Shown here piece after piece: positions 1-12,400 of a DNA stretch of 51,197 bases. Under the pieces are notes generated by a model that saw only the letters and a list, made by a program, of their open reading frames with translations, was not told the origin of the DNA and made no database searches. Each line of letters opens with the position of its first letter. The first letter of the stretch is position 1. Both the position numbers and the translations under genes were made by a program. The stretch is from Saccoglossus kowalevskii (Eukaryota > Hemichordata > Enteropneusta > Harrimaniidae). The stretch spans positions 598,612 through 649,808 of the forward strand of contig NW_003129358.1 of NCBI RefSeq assembly GCF_000003605.2, given 5' to 3'.

Positions 1-420
1 AATGTTCCTATTAGCCCAGGCTAACTATGTCATGAATAGTTAGAAGCATTGCCAGTTACATCTACATTTGTTTAAACACTACCCAATTGTACCTCAGTGG
101 GCCCAGTACAATGTCTAGTTGCTACTCACTGTTTTTATCCATAGTGCCAATTGTGTTTCAATGTACCTTCAAATCAGGCCAGTTGTATACTTGTGTGTAT
201 ACATATACTGCCAATTGTGTTCTAATGTGTTGCCTTCCATCCGTATCCATAGTGCAGTTGTTTCTCAATGTGCATGCAAGGCAGGCCAATTGTGTTCTAA
301 TGTGTTCAAAACACTGGCCAATTATTTCCTAGTATGTCCACTGATATAGCCAACTGTTACTTACTGTTCTTATCCATAGTGCAATTGAGTCCTATTGTGC
401 CTGCAAAATTACTGAAAACC
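1..420. repeat. Degenerate tandem repeat, roughly 105-125 bp period
   Basis: The phrase TATCCATAGTGC followed by AATTG recurs near positions 138, 243 and 375, and CCAATTGTGTTCTAATGTGT appears twice. The copies are diverged. Short open frames here are translations of the repeat and are not genes. The array may continue left of the window. Confidence 0.45.
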
Positions 421-2490
421 ATGTAAAGGACTGCAAAAATCTGCCGATTTCCCACTTTTGAAGACGATGTGAAGTATGCCACTGTAGATTTAACTGCCTA
501 TTTATAGCTCTCACACGCACTAGCAGTAGTACTCAAGGCCGACTGATATGTGATACCAGGCCAGATCAAGTTTCACATTTTTCAGACACAGTGAAAAACA
601 TCTGGGGCTTATACCCTAGCATAGAAAAGAGCACTGAAACACAGTTGGCTAAAAAAGGGTAACACATAATTTTTTTTCTGACATGACAATTGAAGCACAT
701 TTGGGAGGTTCAGGATTAATCTAAATTGTATACTATACTTTGTTAAAAAATTTTGATTCTGATTTGATTTAAAAATGTATTTAATATTTAAACTGTGATT
801 CCCAAATTTTGTTTGGAGATTTATACAAAGTACAAACACCAGAAAGCATTATTACATTATTACAAAATGTCTGACAACGAGACGAGACGAGCAGATACTA
901 CCCGGATAATGCATTTCCACGTCTACATGCTTTGAAATTCAATAATTGTTGTCCGTGTTATATTCAGAGAACATATATCACGGTTTTTCACCAATAAATG
1001 TGCATGATATGCATATGTATCGAGTGAAGTGCACAGAAACGTTTATCCCTTAAAACACACCTACAAAACATCTGTCATTTGAATCTACAATACACACTCA
1101 GAAGATACATTACATGACATTTATATAATCCCACAATGTTTTTTCTTAGGGTGAAGTCAGCAAACACTTGTGATTACCACCAAAAGAGCAAAAATTCTCG
1201 CCTGTGGCTCAGACAAACAGAAAACTCTGGCGGTAATCATTTGTGTCTATTGACTTCAATCGAATAATAAATATTGTATTGATTATATTTAAATGTCCCT
1301 TATATCATCCAGTTGAGTGTAATAAAGCAGTGGAATAATTCCAAATCTCCATTCGAATCCGATTAGCCCATGCAAGCGAATTGAACTTTTAATATCATGG
1401 CTACCAATCTTAAAATAAAACAATTATTATATTACATTAAAGATTTCTAGTATTTTCAGATATCACATAATGTGTGTTGTGATATAAATTCAGATCCACC
1501 TTTATGGACGAACAGGTTATTGACTTGAAATAAATGTATATATTGTATAGAAAAATATTTCTAATTCTTCCAACTTTAACTTGTTGGTGCATAAGAATGG
1601 TCATTTCTCATAAATTGTGTAAAGGACGTTACGGTATTTAAAATGACTCCAAAAATATTAGTATAAACATATTACCAATACATCGCCAAAATTAGAAATT
1701 CAAGACCATGGCATATCAAATTTATTGTTATTGTGTGGTACATATAATTTTCGAAATATCCTTTAAACATTACAACAGCAGTCAGAATCTAGTAAGAGAC
1801 TTGTGGGGGAAAAATGCAAAACTTTCTGGAATAAGTATTATAAATCCTACTACTAAACTTTTCTTGGTACACATAAACAACATATAGCAAAATTTCACAA
1901 TTTTCAGCTGAATACTAGATACATGAATAATTTATCATGTTTTGTTCTATATAATACAAACTTCATTAGTTTCATTTAATAACTGTTTTTATATACATTG
2001 ACAAATGCAATTATAAACAAGTTGTTTAATTTCACAAGACAATTATATTCACCAAAAGTTTTGGCTGGGAAACTGTCTTTTGTTTGTTTCTGCATATTTT
2101 CACTCTTATTCTTGAAAGTAGGCCAATCGCTTTACCCCTCAGGCCTGACCCTGGGGTTGGGATATGTTGGGAGAGGGTAACATTTTCAGTGGCATTCAAT
2201 TGACTGATACATAAATAAGTTGCGATAATATATGGATTTTATAAGCCTCGCCCAGGACGACAGCATGATCCACGCACAAATAAAACGGTTATCGATGACA
2301 TCTTGACTCGTATATCATACAAATATCCAGACAAATAACAAATTATCAAAATAGAATGTTTAGACTTTGGGGTGCATATGCTACAATATGATAAACTGAC
2401 AACGTGGAGATCAGTTGGTTTCCCATTCACACATTTTTTTTCCGAATGGCCAGGTTGTGTTTCAGGCGGCGAGGTACGACTTGTCCTTAC
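421..2490. other. AT-rich non-coding stretch
   Basis: I see no convincing exon on either strand. The only structure I can support is the inverted repeat at 1152-1258. If the exon candidates at 2491-2698 are real, this is intron of a minus-strand gene that continues off the left edge. Confidence 0.4.
1152..1258. repeat. Foldback / imperfect inverted repeat
   Basis: Arms of about 27 bp at 1152-1178 (TGAAGTCA ... TGATTACC) and 1232-1258 (GGTAATCA ... TGACTTCA) pair over their outer and inner thirds with mismatches in the middle, around a loop of about 53 nt. It could be a small MITE or a structured RNA. No target duplication was recognised. Confidence 0.45.
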
Positions 2491-2533
2491 CTAAAGATAG
2501 ATCAGCCATCTTCTCGTCCACGGGTTTATCCAT
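2491..2533 (-). CDS. Candidate first coding exon of an unidentified gene
   Basis: The minus strand reads ATG at 2533 and encodes MDKPVDEKMADLSL (14 residues), then a good donor (TTTAG before GTAAGG) in phase 1. The surrounding 100 bases are richer in CpG than their neighbours. If real, the gene continues leftward past the window edge. I do not recognise the peptide, and such a short exon has little statistical weight. Confidence 0.25.
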
Positions 2534-2598
2534 ACCAGAGTAATTAACAATGTATACTCCAGGAAAGGACAGTACAAAAAACGGTTATTTGCACTCAC

Positions 2599-2698
2599 TG
2601 ACACTCGCCGAAGCCTTTCGCTGAAGCGTTAAAGAGTTGCATAGGTCAAAGGGCAGTCTTGCATCAGAAGGTAGTTTACCCACAATGCTTTTGTCTTC
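2599..2698 (-). other. Candidate exon (5' UTR or coding), minus strand
   Basis: The minus strand has an acceptor-like GGCAG, then 100 bases open in one frame (begins EDKSIVGKLPSDARLPF), then a strong donor GTGAGT. Reading this frame (phase 1) into the 2491-2533 segment through the nearest acceptor meets a stop. If both are exons of one gene, this one is more likely untranslated or alternative. Confidence 0.22.
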
Positions 2699-3140
2699 CT
2701 GCCAATTGAGCAAAACATCGATGTATGTTGTTTTACATGTAAATTTATTCTTGTGAAATTGAGAAAACACATACTAGTATTGAAAATAACAGCGAACACA
2801 CTCTCTATAGATAACAGAAAAAACGAGTTCTGTGCCAAGAAATGAAGTGAAAAAAAGCTGTTTCAATTTGTAGAATTTCGTGTATGTTCACGTCTTTTGA
2901 TATTATTTTCTATGAATGGCCTATAGAGGGCGTACTGCAATAAATCACCATCACACAGCCTTTAACAGTATTACCTACCAACATTCGTTCAATGAATTCC
3001 AGTGTAAAAATAGTAATGCAATATTGATAAGAATATAATATCACAGCAAGAGTTGGAATCTGGACTAGCTAGTAACAGCTAGGCGGGACAAATAAATAGT
3101 TTTATATCAAATATAAACTTGGATTGAACAAATTAAAACA

Positions 3141-4100
3141 AGCCATGCATGGCACAGTCCCCATTAGTTGTCAAATTTAAGATGTATAGTTTTGTTTATA
3201 GTAATATAGCTGGAATATAACCATGTCAGGAATATGATTTTTTTAACATTACTGTAAAATGATTGACATTTGTATCTGATCGTCAAACAAGTACATGTAC
3301 TTGTCCATATTGAGATATATTGCTCTGGAACAGCATTCAAAATCAGCCATTTTGAATACATGTATATATATAACACGATGTATAACGAATATATAAAATT
3401 TGAATATAATCAGTCAAAGCATTTAACAGATATGGCTCTAGAAGCCCAATCATTAAAACAAAATGGCCGCCAGTCAGCCATTTTGAATCCAATCCGAAAA
3501 ATAAAATGACGTGTATCAGGAATCCGTAATGTCTAATGTATGTACCAAGTTTGAATGAAATCCATCCATAACGAATGCCAGAAATGCCTGATATATGATT
3601 TTTTAGCACAAAAATGACCACCATTCAGCCATTTTAAATAGGATCGTCAAACCAATATATGTTTATCTATGACATGATGTATAATGAATATTTAAAATAT
3701 GAACATAATCAGTCAAAATAAGTCGGGGATATGGGTCTAGAAGCCCATTCATTAAAACAAAATTGCCGCCAGTCGGCCATTTTGAATCTTATCTGAAAAA
3801 CAAAATTATTTGCATCAAGGTCCCATAATGTCTAGTGTATATACCAATTTTGAACAAAACCCATCTGTAAACAGCCGAAAAATGTTTGATTTTGATGATT
3901 TTTAGAACAAAAATGGCCGCCATTCGGCCATCTTGAATCAGATCGTGAAACAAATTGACGTGCATATGTATAATATCAAGTTTGATTGTGATTGGTCCAG
4001 GCATTTCTAAGATACAAGTCGGGACGCACGCACGCACGAACGGACGGAGGTCAAAACATAAGTCCCCGTTTTCGGAGTGCGTCTGAACGGGAACTAATAA
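3141..4100 (+). repeat. Repeat family A, copy 1 (pearl/HINE-like element)
   Basis: The element opens with AGCCATGCATGGCACAGTCC. It then carries four units of about 150 bp, each marked by a version of AAAATGGCCGCC..GCCATTTTGAAT near 3460, 3610, 3760 and 3910. Alternate units resemble each other most, giving a 300-bp higher-order period. An ACGC/ACGG microsatellite follows at 4024-4049. A terminal hairpin has arms 4061-4070 (AGTCCCCGTT) and 4086-4095 (AACGGGAACT). There is no coding capacity; open frames inside it are shadows. A full inverted copy lies at 37567-38512. Confidence 0.8.
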
Positions 4101-4144
4101 ATTGCTCCGAGGTGGATTTCGGAAAGTGGACTTGGTCTTATATC

Positions 4145-4603
4145 TTAAAGATACAGAGAGATTATTTCATGATTTAGCACATCAACAAGACTACAGCAAA
4201 TGGACTGAAGGATGTATTCATCCGTAAAAACAAGGTCATCAAGGTAATTATGTCTCGTATTGTGTTTATGATGTGTACGACTTAGGTTATAAGTTAACAT
4301 AGAGTGTGACAAGTTGTCATTTATAATATCAAGGATACGGCGGCGCTGTTTGAAAGTGTCGAGGATATTAAAGGGTGGCAGTCGTCGCACTACGCATGTG
4401 CGACATTTGTGTTGATAAACATTGATTTTCCCACAATCCAATGCGCTCATCTAATGGAAATCATAAGTATGAAGTTTGACCTGGGCGCGACTTGCACTAA
4501 TCACCGCCAGTGAGTCCTTCCAATCACCTAGGAAATACCTAATTAGAGCTTGGTAACGTCTCAGTTTGTAATCGTTGATTTGCGCAACAGTCAAAGTCGC
4601 CAT
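4145..4603 (-). other. Two abutting in-frame open frames in a CpG-richer patch
   Basis: On the minus strand an ATG at 4603 opens 50 codons (MATLTVAQINDYKLRRYQ...) ending in TAG at 4451-4453. The next three bases are an ATG in the same frame that opens 101 more codons to 4145. The start lies in a CAAAGATGGCGAC context, which resembles a YY1-type start-site element, and the first 220 bases are CpG-richer than the surroundings. Possible readings are a first exon that splices before the TAG, a pseudogene broken by one nonsense codon, or chance. I recognise neither peptide. Its left edge abuts repeat A copy 1. Confidence 0.25.
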
Positions 4604-7600
4604 CTTTGTTTACATGAGACCCATATATCTCGCGCATACGTGGCGCGACAACTACCACATTTAAGTTGTTTAAAAACAGGAACGGACAGTGGAATCAGAA
4701 AACATTAGAATTCTTCAATTCTTACAATATATTGTGTATTGTACAGACATCAATCCAAGTGTGACTATGACGTATTTTCCCCTAATATCATATGTGATGT
4801 GAGGTTGAATCAAAGATTTGTAATATGATATGCTGTTGAACATTGTGTCTAACATTTAGTAAAATTATTTATTTATTTTCTAATCATCTGATTGATTTTT
4901 GATGTGTGACATTGCCAGATGAGATATTTGTCGATCTTGATTCCTACGAGTTGTTGCTGTGTCAACATCACTTACTGGATTTGATTTTACAGAGATGTGT
5001 CTTTTAACTTTTAGAGAACCTCGGCCTTTAAATGTCACGATCATATAACGTACATTGTGTATCTTTAAACAATTTACTGTCAACCTGTTAGCATCAGACC
5101 ACTACACTACACATGTGAAAGATATATGAAAGTACCGAATGAAAATTTATAAATTAGAAGGATCCTATTTTGAAGAGGTCTGTTCTGCACACGAATATTG
5201 AGGCACCTTTTTTCAGTGAAGGTTGTCTAATGATGCTTTCCAGCTTAAAATTCTTATATTTTAATAAATAATAATTCATTTTTGATTATATATCCACACA
5301 ACATATTTTGCAATTAATATTTTATGTAATGTTTTATACCATAGATGGTGCCATTTCATGAAAACAATCAATTTGTTAGTAATGACTATTGGGGTAAACC
5401 ATAGACCTTGGTAAACGTCCGAATTTTGGAATTAATCTGAGAAGTGGAGTAAAAGAGGACCATTTTACTTACTGACAGTTGAATAATACAGATCCTTTAC
5501 TCCTTTAATTTGCCATGTTATTAGCGCAACTGACAGAAGTATCCAAGATCATGGAGCTAAGGAATGCTATGATCAAAATAGGTAATATTTTAATAGGTTG
5601 TGTTAATTATACATGTACCAAGGTACTCAACTGACAATTAAATACAACAGAAAGTATGCACATGTTTTGATCTTGGCAAAAAAGCAGCAGTGCTGGTTTT
5701 TAGGTACATGTAGACGGTATTTACCTATGCAAGAAGTGACCCATTCAAAATCTGGTGGGGAGGACTGGGGGAGGGGGGAATTGGTCAACTGCATACTATT
5801 TTCCTCATAACTGTGGCAGGGTCTAACCAAACTAGCACTTACCACCATATTAAATTATAGGAGAAATTAATCAACACAAATCTGGCATTTGTGTGATGCA
5901 ACCACCTATCCACTTTAATAAATAGGACGCCAATATACCATATGATCAACAATCAGATTTGAGAAAAGTTTGCAAAGCAATCTAATTTAGAACAGACTTT
6001 GGAAAGAATGAACTGGTGGAGCTTCATTCTAGTGTAGCCAAAATTACCTTAATTTTTGGGTGAATTTCAGAACCTACACTAATAGCTCAAATAATAGCAA
6101 AATACGATAATAGCAAAATTTATGGATGATTGATAAAAGTACCCTGGCATACACATTACTGCAACTGCACCATATTAGTAGTTGTTTATTAAATGACAAG
6201 CACCACATACACAGTTTTGACCTCAAAATATCATACACATCGCTCATCATGTTTTAATCTACCGGTATATATCTAAATAGCAAATTGGGCAATTGCCACC
6301 CCAAGAATAAGAATCAAGACGACTGATTTTGTGAACAAACATTTTATGATATAAAAACACATAGATCAAGATATTGGATAATAACAAACAGAATATTCTT
6401 GGAATCAATTTTTTTTTTTTAAATTCAGCTTTGTACATACATGAATATTCAACATTGAGAAGATAAAAAGAATGAATTGACAACAGTCAGTCTCCAATGT
6501 AACCATAAATGGTAGCACAACCTAACACTTGTTCCAGGTGATCATGTATAACATTAGGAAATGGGGAGAAGGAAGGATACATGCAGTGATGGTTCAGGTT
6601 GTTTTTTGTACAAAATGTAATTAAAGCACTACTATAAAGTTACATTCCCATTTTGTACGATTTGTAGAAAACTTGACCCCTGTAAGCATTATAAGATGTG
6701 TACATTTCATGAGAAATTTTCAACAGAATCCTGAAATCAAATTGTAAATTTCCTAACACGAAGTGAAATGCGACAATGAAAACCAAGTTTGGTTTGATGA
6801 TTAGAATCATGACCTTCGGTTGCAGGCTAGCTCCAGCAGTTAATACAAAATTAGTTGCCAAACGAACTGATTTTATTATTTATCTTGGTGATGACAATCA
6901 GTAGGTGTTTTCTGCATAAAATACAAAGTTGGAATGCATAAATAATGAAAAGACCAGCCTAACTGGACAAAGCATGCTGAGAAATTTTAAGCACTTCCAT
7001 ATATGGTTACAGTGGAGACTGAGACAGGAGTACTCTTATCTAATTGGATGTTGATGACTAAGCCTTTAAAAATGAAGTGCCCGGCAACTGAAAAATGGCT
7101 AAATTATTTAAAATATATACATATCCTGCTTCTCAGTGTATATAGTATTCAGTTATTTGGGGGATGACTATTTATAAATAATACAATTTAAAATGAAATT
7201 CACTTCAAAGAATTAAAATAGGATGAATTAAAAAACAAAACCAACTGAGAGAGAGCAGGACATGGTTGATATGTTAAAGAAATCACTATGATACTATTGT
7301 TTGTTTGATTATCAATTTTGCCATACTATACGCATGCTTACAGAAGCATGTATGGGGACGAGGGAAAATAAATACAACAATTCATCAAAATTCTTTTTTT
7401 TGCAAACAAGCATGTTGAAATGAACAATATTAATCTACAGCACCTTCTTAGCAGTCCTCGCACTTGGCCAAAGCAGAAACGTTCCACTACGACTACATCA
7501 TGTCGTACATACAAAGCACTGGAGGATTTCCAATACTAGGAGACATGTGCTGCATGTTTAATGGAGGTAACAATACTTGAAAAGTTGTGATTAGTAACAC

Positions 7601-8035
7601 TTACAGAATCTACAAGGCAGTCACCAATGGGTTTTAAATTAAAGACTTTGGAAAAGCATGAGCAATGGTAATATGACCTGTTCAGTTGTCAAACAATTGG
7701 TAGTAAGATTTTTAAGTCTGACATCGTCCACAACCCAATGGATCAGACAATTCTATTGACCGAGAAAAAACAAATTAGTTCTATACTCAAGCTATAGAAA
7801 CCTCCATCAATCAGAGATTGACTGCAATTTTTGACACCAATACATAAATAACGCAAGGTGGTATGAAGGAACGAAAGATTAAAAAAAAAAACACAAAAAA
7901 AACAGTATTATGCTGCGATAAATAGCACTCCGGTATTGTCAACATTCAACTGAAGAAGTAATAAATACTTCTCTTTTAGACTGGTATCTAGTTTAAAAAA
8001 ATTTTTTTTTTTAGTATTTATCTATATTTAACTAA
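4604..8035. other. Intergenic AT-rich DNA
   Basis: I found no supported exon, RNA gene or recognisable element between the CpG-richer patch at 4.6 kb and the presumed CRTC 3' end. Several TTTATT words (minus-strand AATAAA) occur near 6186 and 6871 and could serve longer CRTC transcripts. Confidence 0.4.
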
Positions 8036-9195
8036 ATTTCTATGCAGCATATTTTATTGACGACAACTTCCTCCAAACCACACTGCCAATATTGCACAAC
8101 TAAGAGAAAGAATTTGGTGGCAAAAACGTGGCTAAGAATTAGTTCCAACTATTTAAAAAAACAAAAAAAACAATCAGCAATTTTGAGAAAAATTGATATG
8201 AACAAGGTGAATGGATGTACTCCCAATTAGCTGACTGTGAAGATTTTGAATTGTGGGAAGGGGGGGGGGGGTATAAAATAGTTAAAACCATCCCACAGCT
8301 TTGGCACTTCAGATACAACTGTGAGATTATAATTTGATAATGCAAGACCAGATACCAGTCTATACAAACATAATTGAATGCTTTTTTTTAAAAAATAAAA
8401 TAAAAAACCAACAGATAACAAGAGATATCTGTAGAATTATTACAAATAACATTTTTGCTCATATACAGCATAGTAACAAAATAGTGTGGAACAGCAGCTA
8501 TCCCTTAGTTTCTTCAGATTTCACCATATTTCTTGAGAAAAATGTACGTGACTTTAAGTCACACCTAATTGTTGGCATATCTACCCTACACAGCTAGCTG
8601 CTGATCTAACAATTGGTCTTTTAAACAACATGTACATAAAATCTATTTTTTTTTGTTCATTTCATTTTTTTTACATTTTTCATATATTTGTAAGTCATCT
8701 GTCTGTGTGTGCGTATGTCTGCGTGTGTGTGGATAACGTTTAAGTGTCGTAAAAAAATACCAAGAGAATAGTGTATACAACAGTGTATACCAAACATGGA
8801 TTGAATTTTTTTTACATAGTAAATCAAAACAAAAACAAAAAAAACAGACAATTCTGATGCAAATTTGTTATAAAATATCTCTTTGAAGATCTACAAGCGG
8901 ATAAAGTCAGACAATGTACAATAGGACACCAGCACATTGTACTCTTTTAGCAAAAGACCAAATACAAAATAATAACAGGAATAAAAAAATTTACCCACTC
9001 ATATGACTAAATGGGTTTAAAAAGAAATTGACTATTTAGTAGTAGTCTGTACACAGTTCCTATTTAGAATAATAACATAAACATCAAAGAATGTAAACTC
9101 ACATACTACATTCCATCTATTTAATTATTATCATCATTATTATTATTATTATTATTATAACAAATACAAAGTGGTATTAAAAATCAATATGCCAG
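8036..9195 (-). other. Probable 3' UTR of CRTC
   Basis: This lies downstream of the CRTC stop codon at 9196-9198. The first canonical minus-strand AATAAA I see is at 8058-8053, giving a UTR of about 1.15 kb; an ATTAAA variant near 9120 would give a far shorter one. It contains A and T runs, a poly-G run near 8262 and a (TTA)n tract near 9135-9160, but no coding signal. Confidence 0.35.
8053..8058 (-). terminator. Candidate CRTC polyadenylation signal
   Basis: TTTATT on the plus strand is AATAAA on the minus strand, about 1.14 kb past the CRTC stop. It was chosen by position only. Confidence 0.3.
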
Positions 9196-9416
9196 CTACA
9201 GTCTATCAAGCCTAAATGAGTCTTCCGTAGCGGGATCGGTAATTACATCGTTATCAGAGAGCATCTGTAATCCATCTAAATCTAAAGGGTCCAAGCCTAC
9301 TTTCAAAGCTTCTTCACCAGGAAATAATGGGTCACTGTCAAAGCCGCCTGCCATACCAACCATTGCGCTGCTTATATCTTTCGCAAAATCTTGACGAGGC
9401 GGCGACTCACCTGCAC
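9196..9416 (-). CDS. CRTC: CRTC exon 12 (C-terminal transactivation domain)
   Basis: It enters in phase 1 after TTTCAG and encodes [11 protein letters not shown] through [16 protein letters not shown] to the stop TAG at 9196-9198. The acidic-hydrophobic ending [14 protein letters not shown] is nearly the same as in vertebrate CRTCs. Confidence 0.96.
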
Positions 9417-12400
9417 CTGAAATATCAATATAGTTCTCAAATTCTGTGAATGAGAACAATTTTTTTGAATGTCAATTTTTATACTTAAAAATTGTTGACA
9501 TGGTATTACGTGTGAAGGGTATTGAGCTGTGTTTTAGTATTCTCAAATCAATATAATAAACTGATCCCAAAATAATATTTGAGGTTCCAAATGTACCAAA
9601 TAAGTCAACACAGAGTAAAATACTTGCCATGCACATGTGAAGAGAGCATCTGTAGTCAGCAGAAAATTTTTGTTTGAATTAAAAACCATTTTTATCAATT
9701 TGGTTGCTATTGGGATAAAGAAATATACCACAGGACTTAACGTAATACAGTGTTCAATGATTTGGTAATATACAAGTCAATAAGACTTATTATTAATTCA
9801 AATACAAGAAGAAACTGAAGAAAAATACAGCTCATGGTCTGTTAATAGTTGGGTCATTTTCAAAAAGTAGTGGATGAATACTGCATTACAGAAAATTTCA
9901 GCACTTTATTTATTTTTATTGAGAAAGGGGCAGTGACTTTGTGCATTTTATTTTTCACTTACTAACATATATTTGAACATATATTTTTGGATACGTGCCA
10001 GAAATAGTCACCTCCGCTGTGAACAATGAGAACATCCAAAAGAATATACATTGGTATACATAATCAACATTTCAAGCACAAGCATGTATGGTTTGACAAA
10101 ACCTAAACAAGGTACATACCAGCGCTAAACTGTAGGGATGCTAGAGAAAAACTACATATCTCCCAGATGAATGGTACAATGCAGCTCAAGAAACAGCCAC
10201 ATATCTCAATTTTATAGATCAACTGTATTTTACAAGTCGCTTTTGAAAGCTTGGATGTAGGCCTGCACATCTTTGTGACATTTTTAACATTATAGATGGA
10301 GTGTTTTTTGTCAAGAAGGAAAAAAGAAAAGATGATTGCACATCAACATCATGCACCCTCACACAAGTTCAATGACATTTTGCAGCCAATATAATGTCAT
10401 AGTTCATTAGTTTATAACCTTATAACAATGTAGTGTTGACGCGCAAATAATGAAATAACTATGAAATTTACAAATCCCCGTTTTTCGGACTGGGAACAAG
10501 AACTAAATCAACCTAGATATGGTTTCTCTTACATATCCAAGCTTTCAGAAAATATATACATGTAAAAAAAAATCACAATTCATTACAAGACATCGGTGGC
10601 AACCTTAAAGTGAGAGGGTCGTCACCTGCGCATGCACAAGAATTGAGTCCAAGCGATGATAACACCACAACACACGATAAGAACACAAAGGCTCATGGGT
10701 AGACGCTTGTTTGTAAACAATGACATGCTATGACCATCTGACGCATGCGTAAGTGACGACTCCCCCGCTTTAAATTTTAATATCATCACTTTACTATTAT
10801 TCTGACAGCTTTGACAGATACTTACCGGTTAAAATTATATCTGGTATACTACTGCTCTGTGACGATGGTACTTGCTGATGCTTCTGTTTTGAGTGATGCT
10901 GCTGTTGATGATGTTGTTGCTGCTGCTGTTGTTGTTGTTGTTGGCGATGTTGTTGTTGTTGTTGTTTATGAGAATGTTGTTGTTGTTGATGTTGGAGATG
11001 TGATGGGAATGTGGTTGCCTGAGTTCCATACATCATATCCACCTGAAATACAACAACGGCTTTACTAACCAATAAAGTAAGACCAACACATAGTGGACTA
11101 TAACATAAAAGGTTAAGCTTCAAATATGAAGAGTCAAAGATAGAAACCCCCACAAGGACCCCATTCAATAGTTTACTCAAATCACCCAGATTGCCTTTAA
11201 AACACAGGTTTAATGTAATTGGTCATAAGCTGGATTTGTTCATAATTTTTTTCTGTGGTATATTTTAATCCATGTAAAATAAGCCAAAATAATACCACAT
11301 GAGCACACATAAGGTAAAATGTTAGGAGGTTCATACTAAGCATATTTAAACAGTATCTGGACATGCGTTTATACAAAAATGAGTTTCTAGTCATTAGTCA
11401 CAGCTAAAGCATAGGTCACATTAATCAGGGATCATCTTTATACGCATTTGATAACACAACATTTATTTAATCTTAATACACAGCCTTCATAAACAAAACT
11501 GGCAAAAATGCAGCTGAAACATGTGTGTAGAAAATTTTAAATAAAATGACAAAAAAAAAGAATACACGTACATCTATTGTTGGCTGACCAGGCTGATCCC
11601 CGCAGTTCAAAATCCAACTATCTGTACTTACGCACTGATATGGCAGCGAAACTGTAACTTGAGTAGAATTAGGGGATGTATGCGGGATATCAGGCATCAT
11701 ATTAAACTGTTCAAATTGGTGCTGAAGAGCATTGGTTTGTTGCTGTTGAAGGTAGTAAGCGTCAGCAAAAGGAGAGTTAATGAAAGGGGTGTTATTGGTT
11801 GACGGTGACTGAGATGGCGAGTAGTTGGGATTGGAAACTGGCGATGTGGGTGACGAACACGAAGTAGCATTAGTGCTGTTGTCTCTGTATTGGTTGAGTG
11901 CAGCAGCCTGTGAAGAAAATAAGTGATTGCATTACATAACTTAGTTATGTAGTTGGTCAGTAATATAGATTCAGAACTGCATTTTTTAAAACAAAATGGC
12001 ATCCAGGCAGCCATTATGAATTGATTCTGAAAAACAATATGACGTGCATCAAGGTCCTATAATGTTCAATGTATGTACAAAGTTTCAATGAAATCCACCC
12101 ACACAAAATCTTGCTCTGCATGTCAGAAATGTTCGAGTTTCACCATTCAGCCATCTTATATCCGATCATCAAACAATTATATGAGCATATGTGTAACATA
12201 AATATGATATTTACATAAAGTTTGAACACGATTGCTCAAAGCATGGCTCTGAAACATACATACATACAATCATTCATACAAAGCAGCATTTAATACTTTG
12301 AAAAAAACAAACATGCTGCTTTGTGATTGGTTAAACTTATGGTTGGGTGGCCAATCAGACACAATCTTATAAGTAGCTTTGCACTGACATGAAAACTGTC

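Noticed and set aside
1350-1385. TTCGAATCC, reminiscent of a tRNA B box
   Set aside because: No A box at the right distance and no cloverleaf could be drawn.
3343-4037. Minus-strand frames in the family A repeat
   Set aside because: Repeat-derived; similar frames appear in the inverted copy at 37573-38411, as expected of a non-coding repeat, with no conserved start or domain.
10811-11068. Val-rich plus-strand frame
   Set aside because: Antisense shadow of the Gln/His tract in CRTC exon 11.
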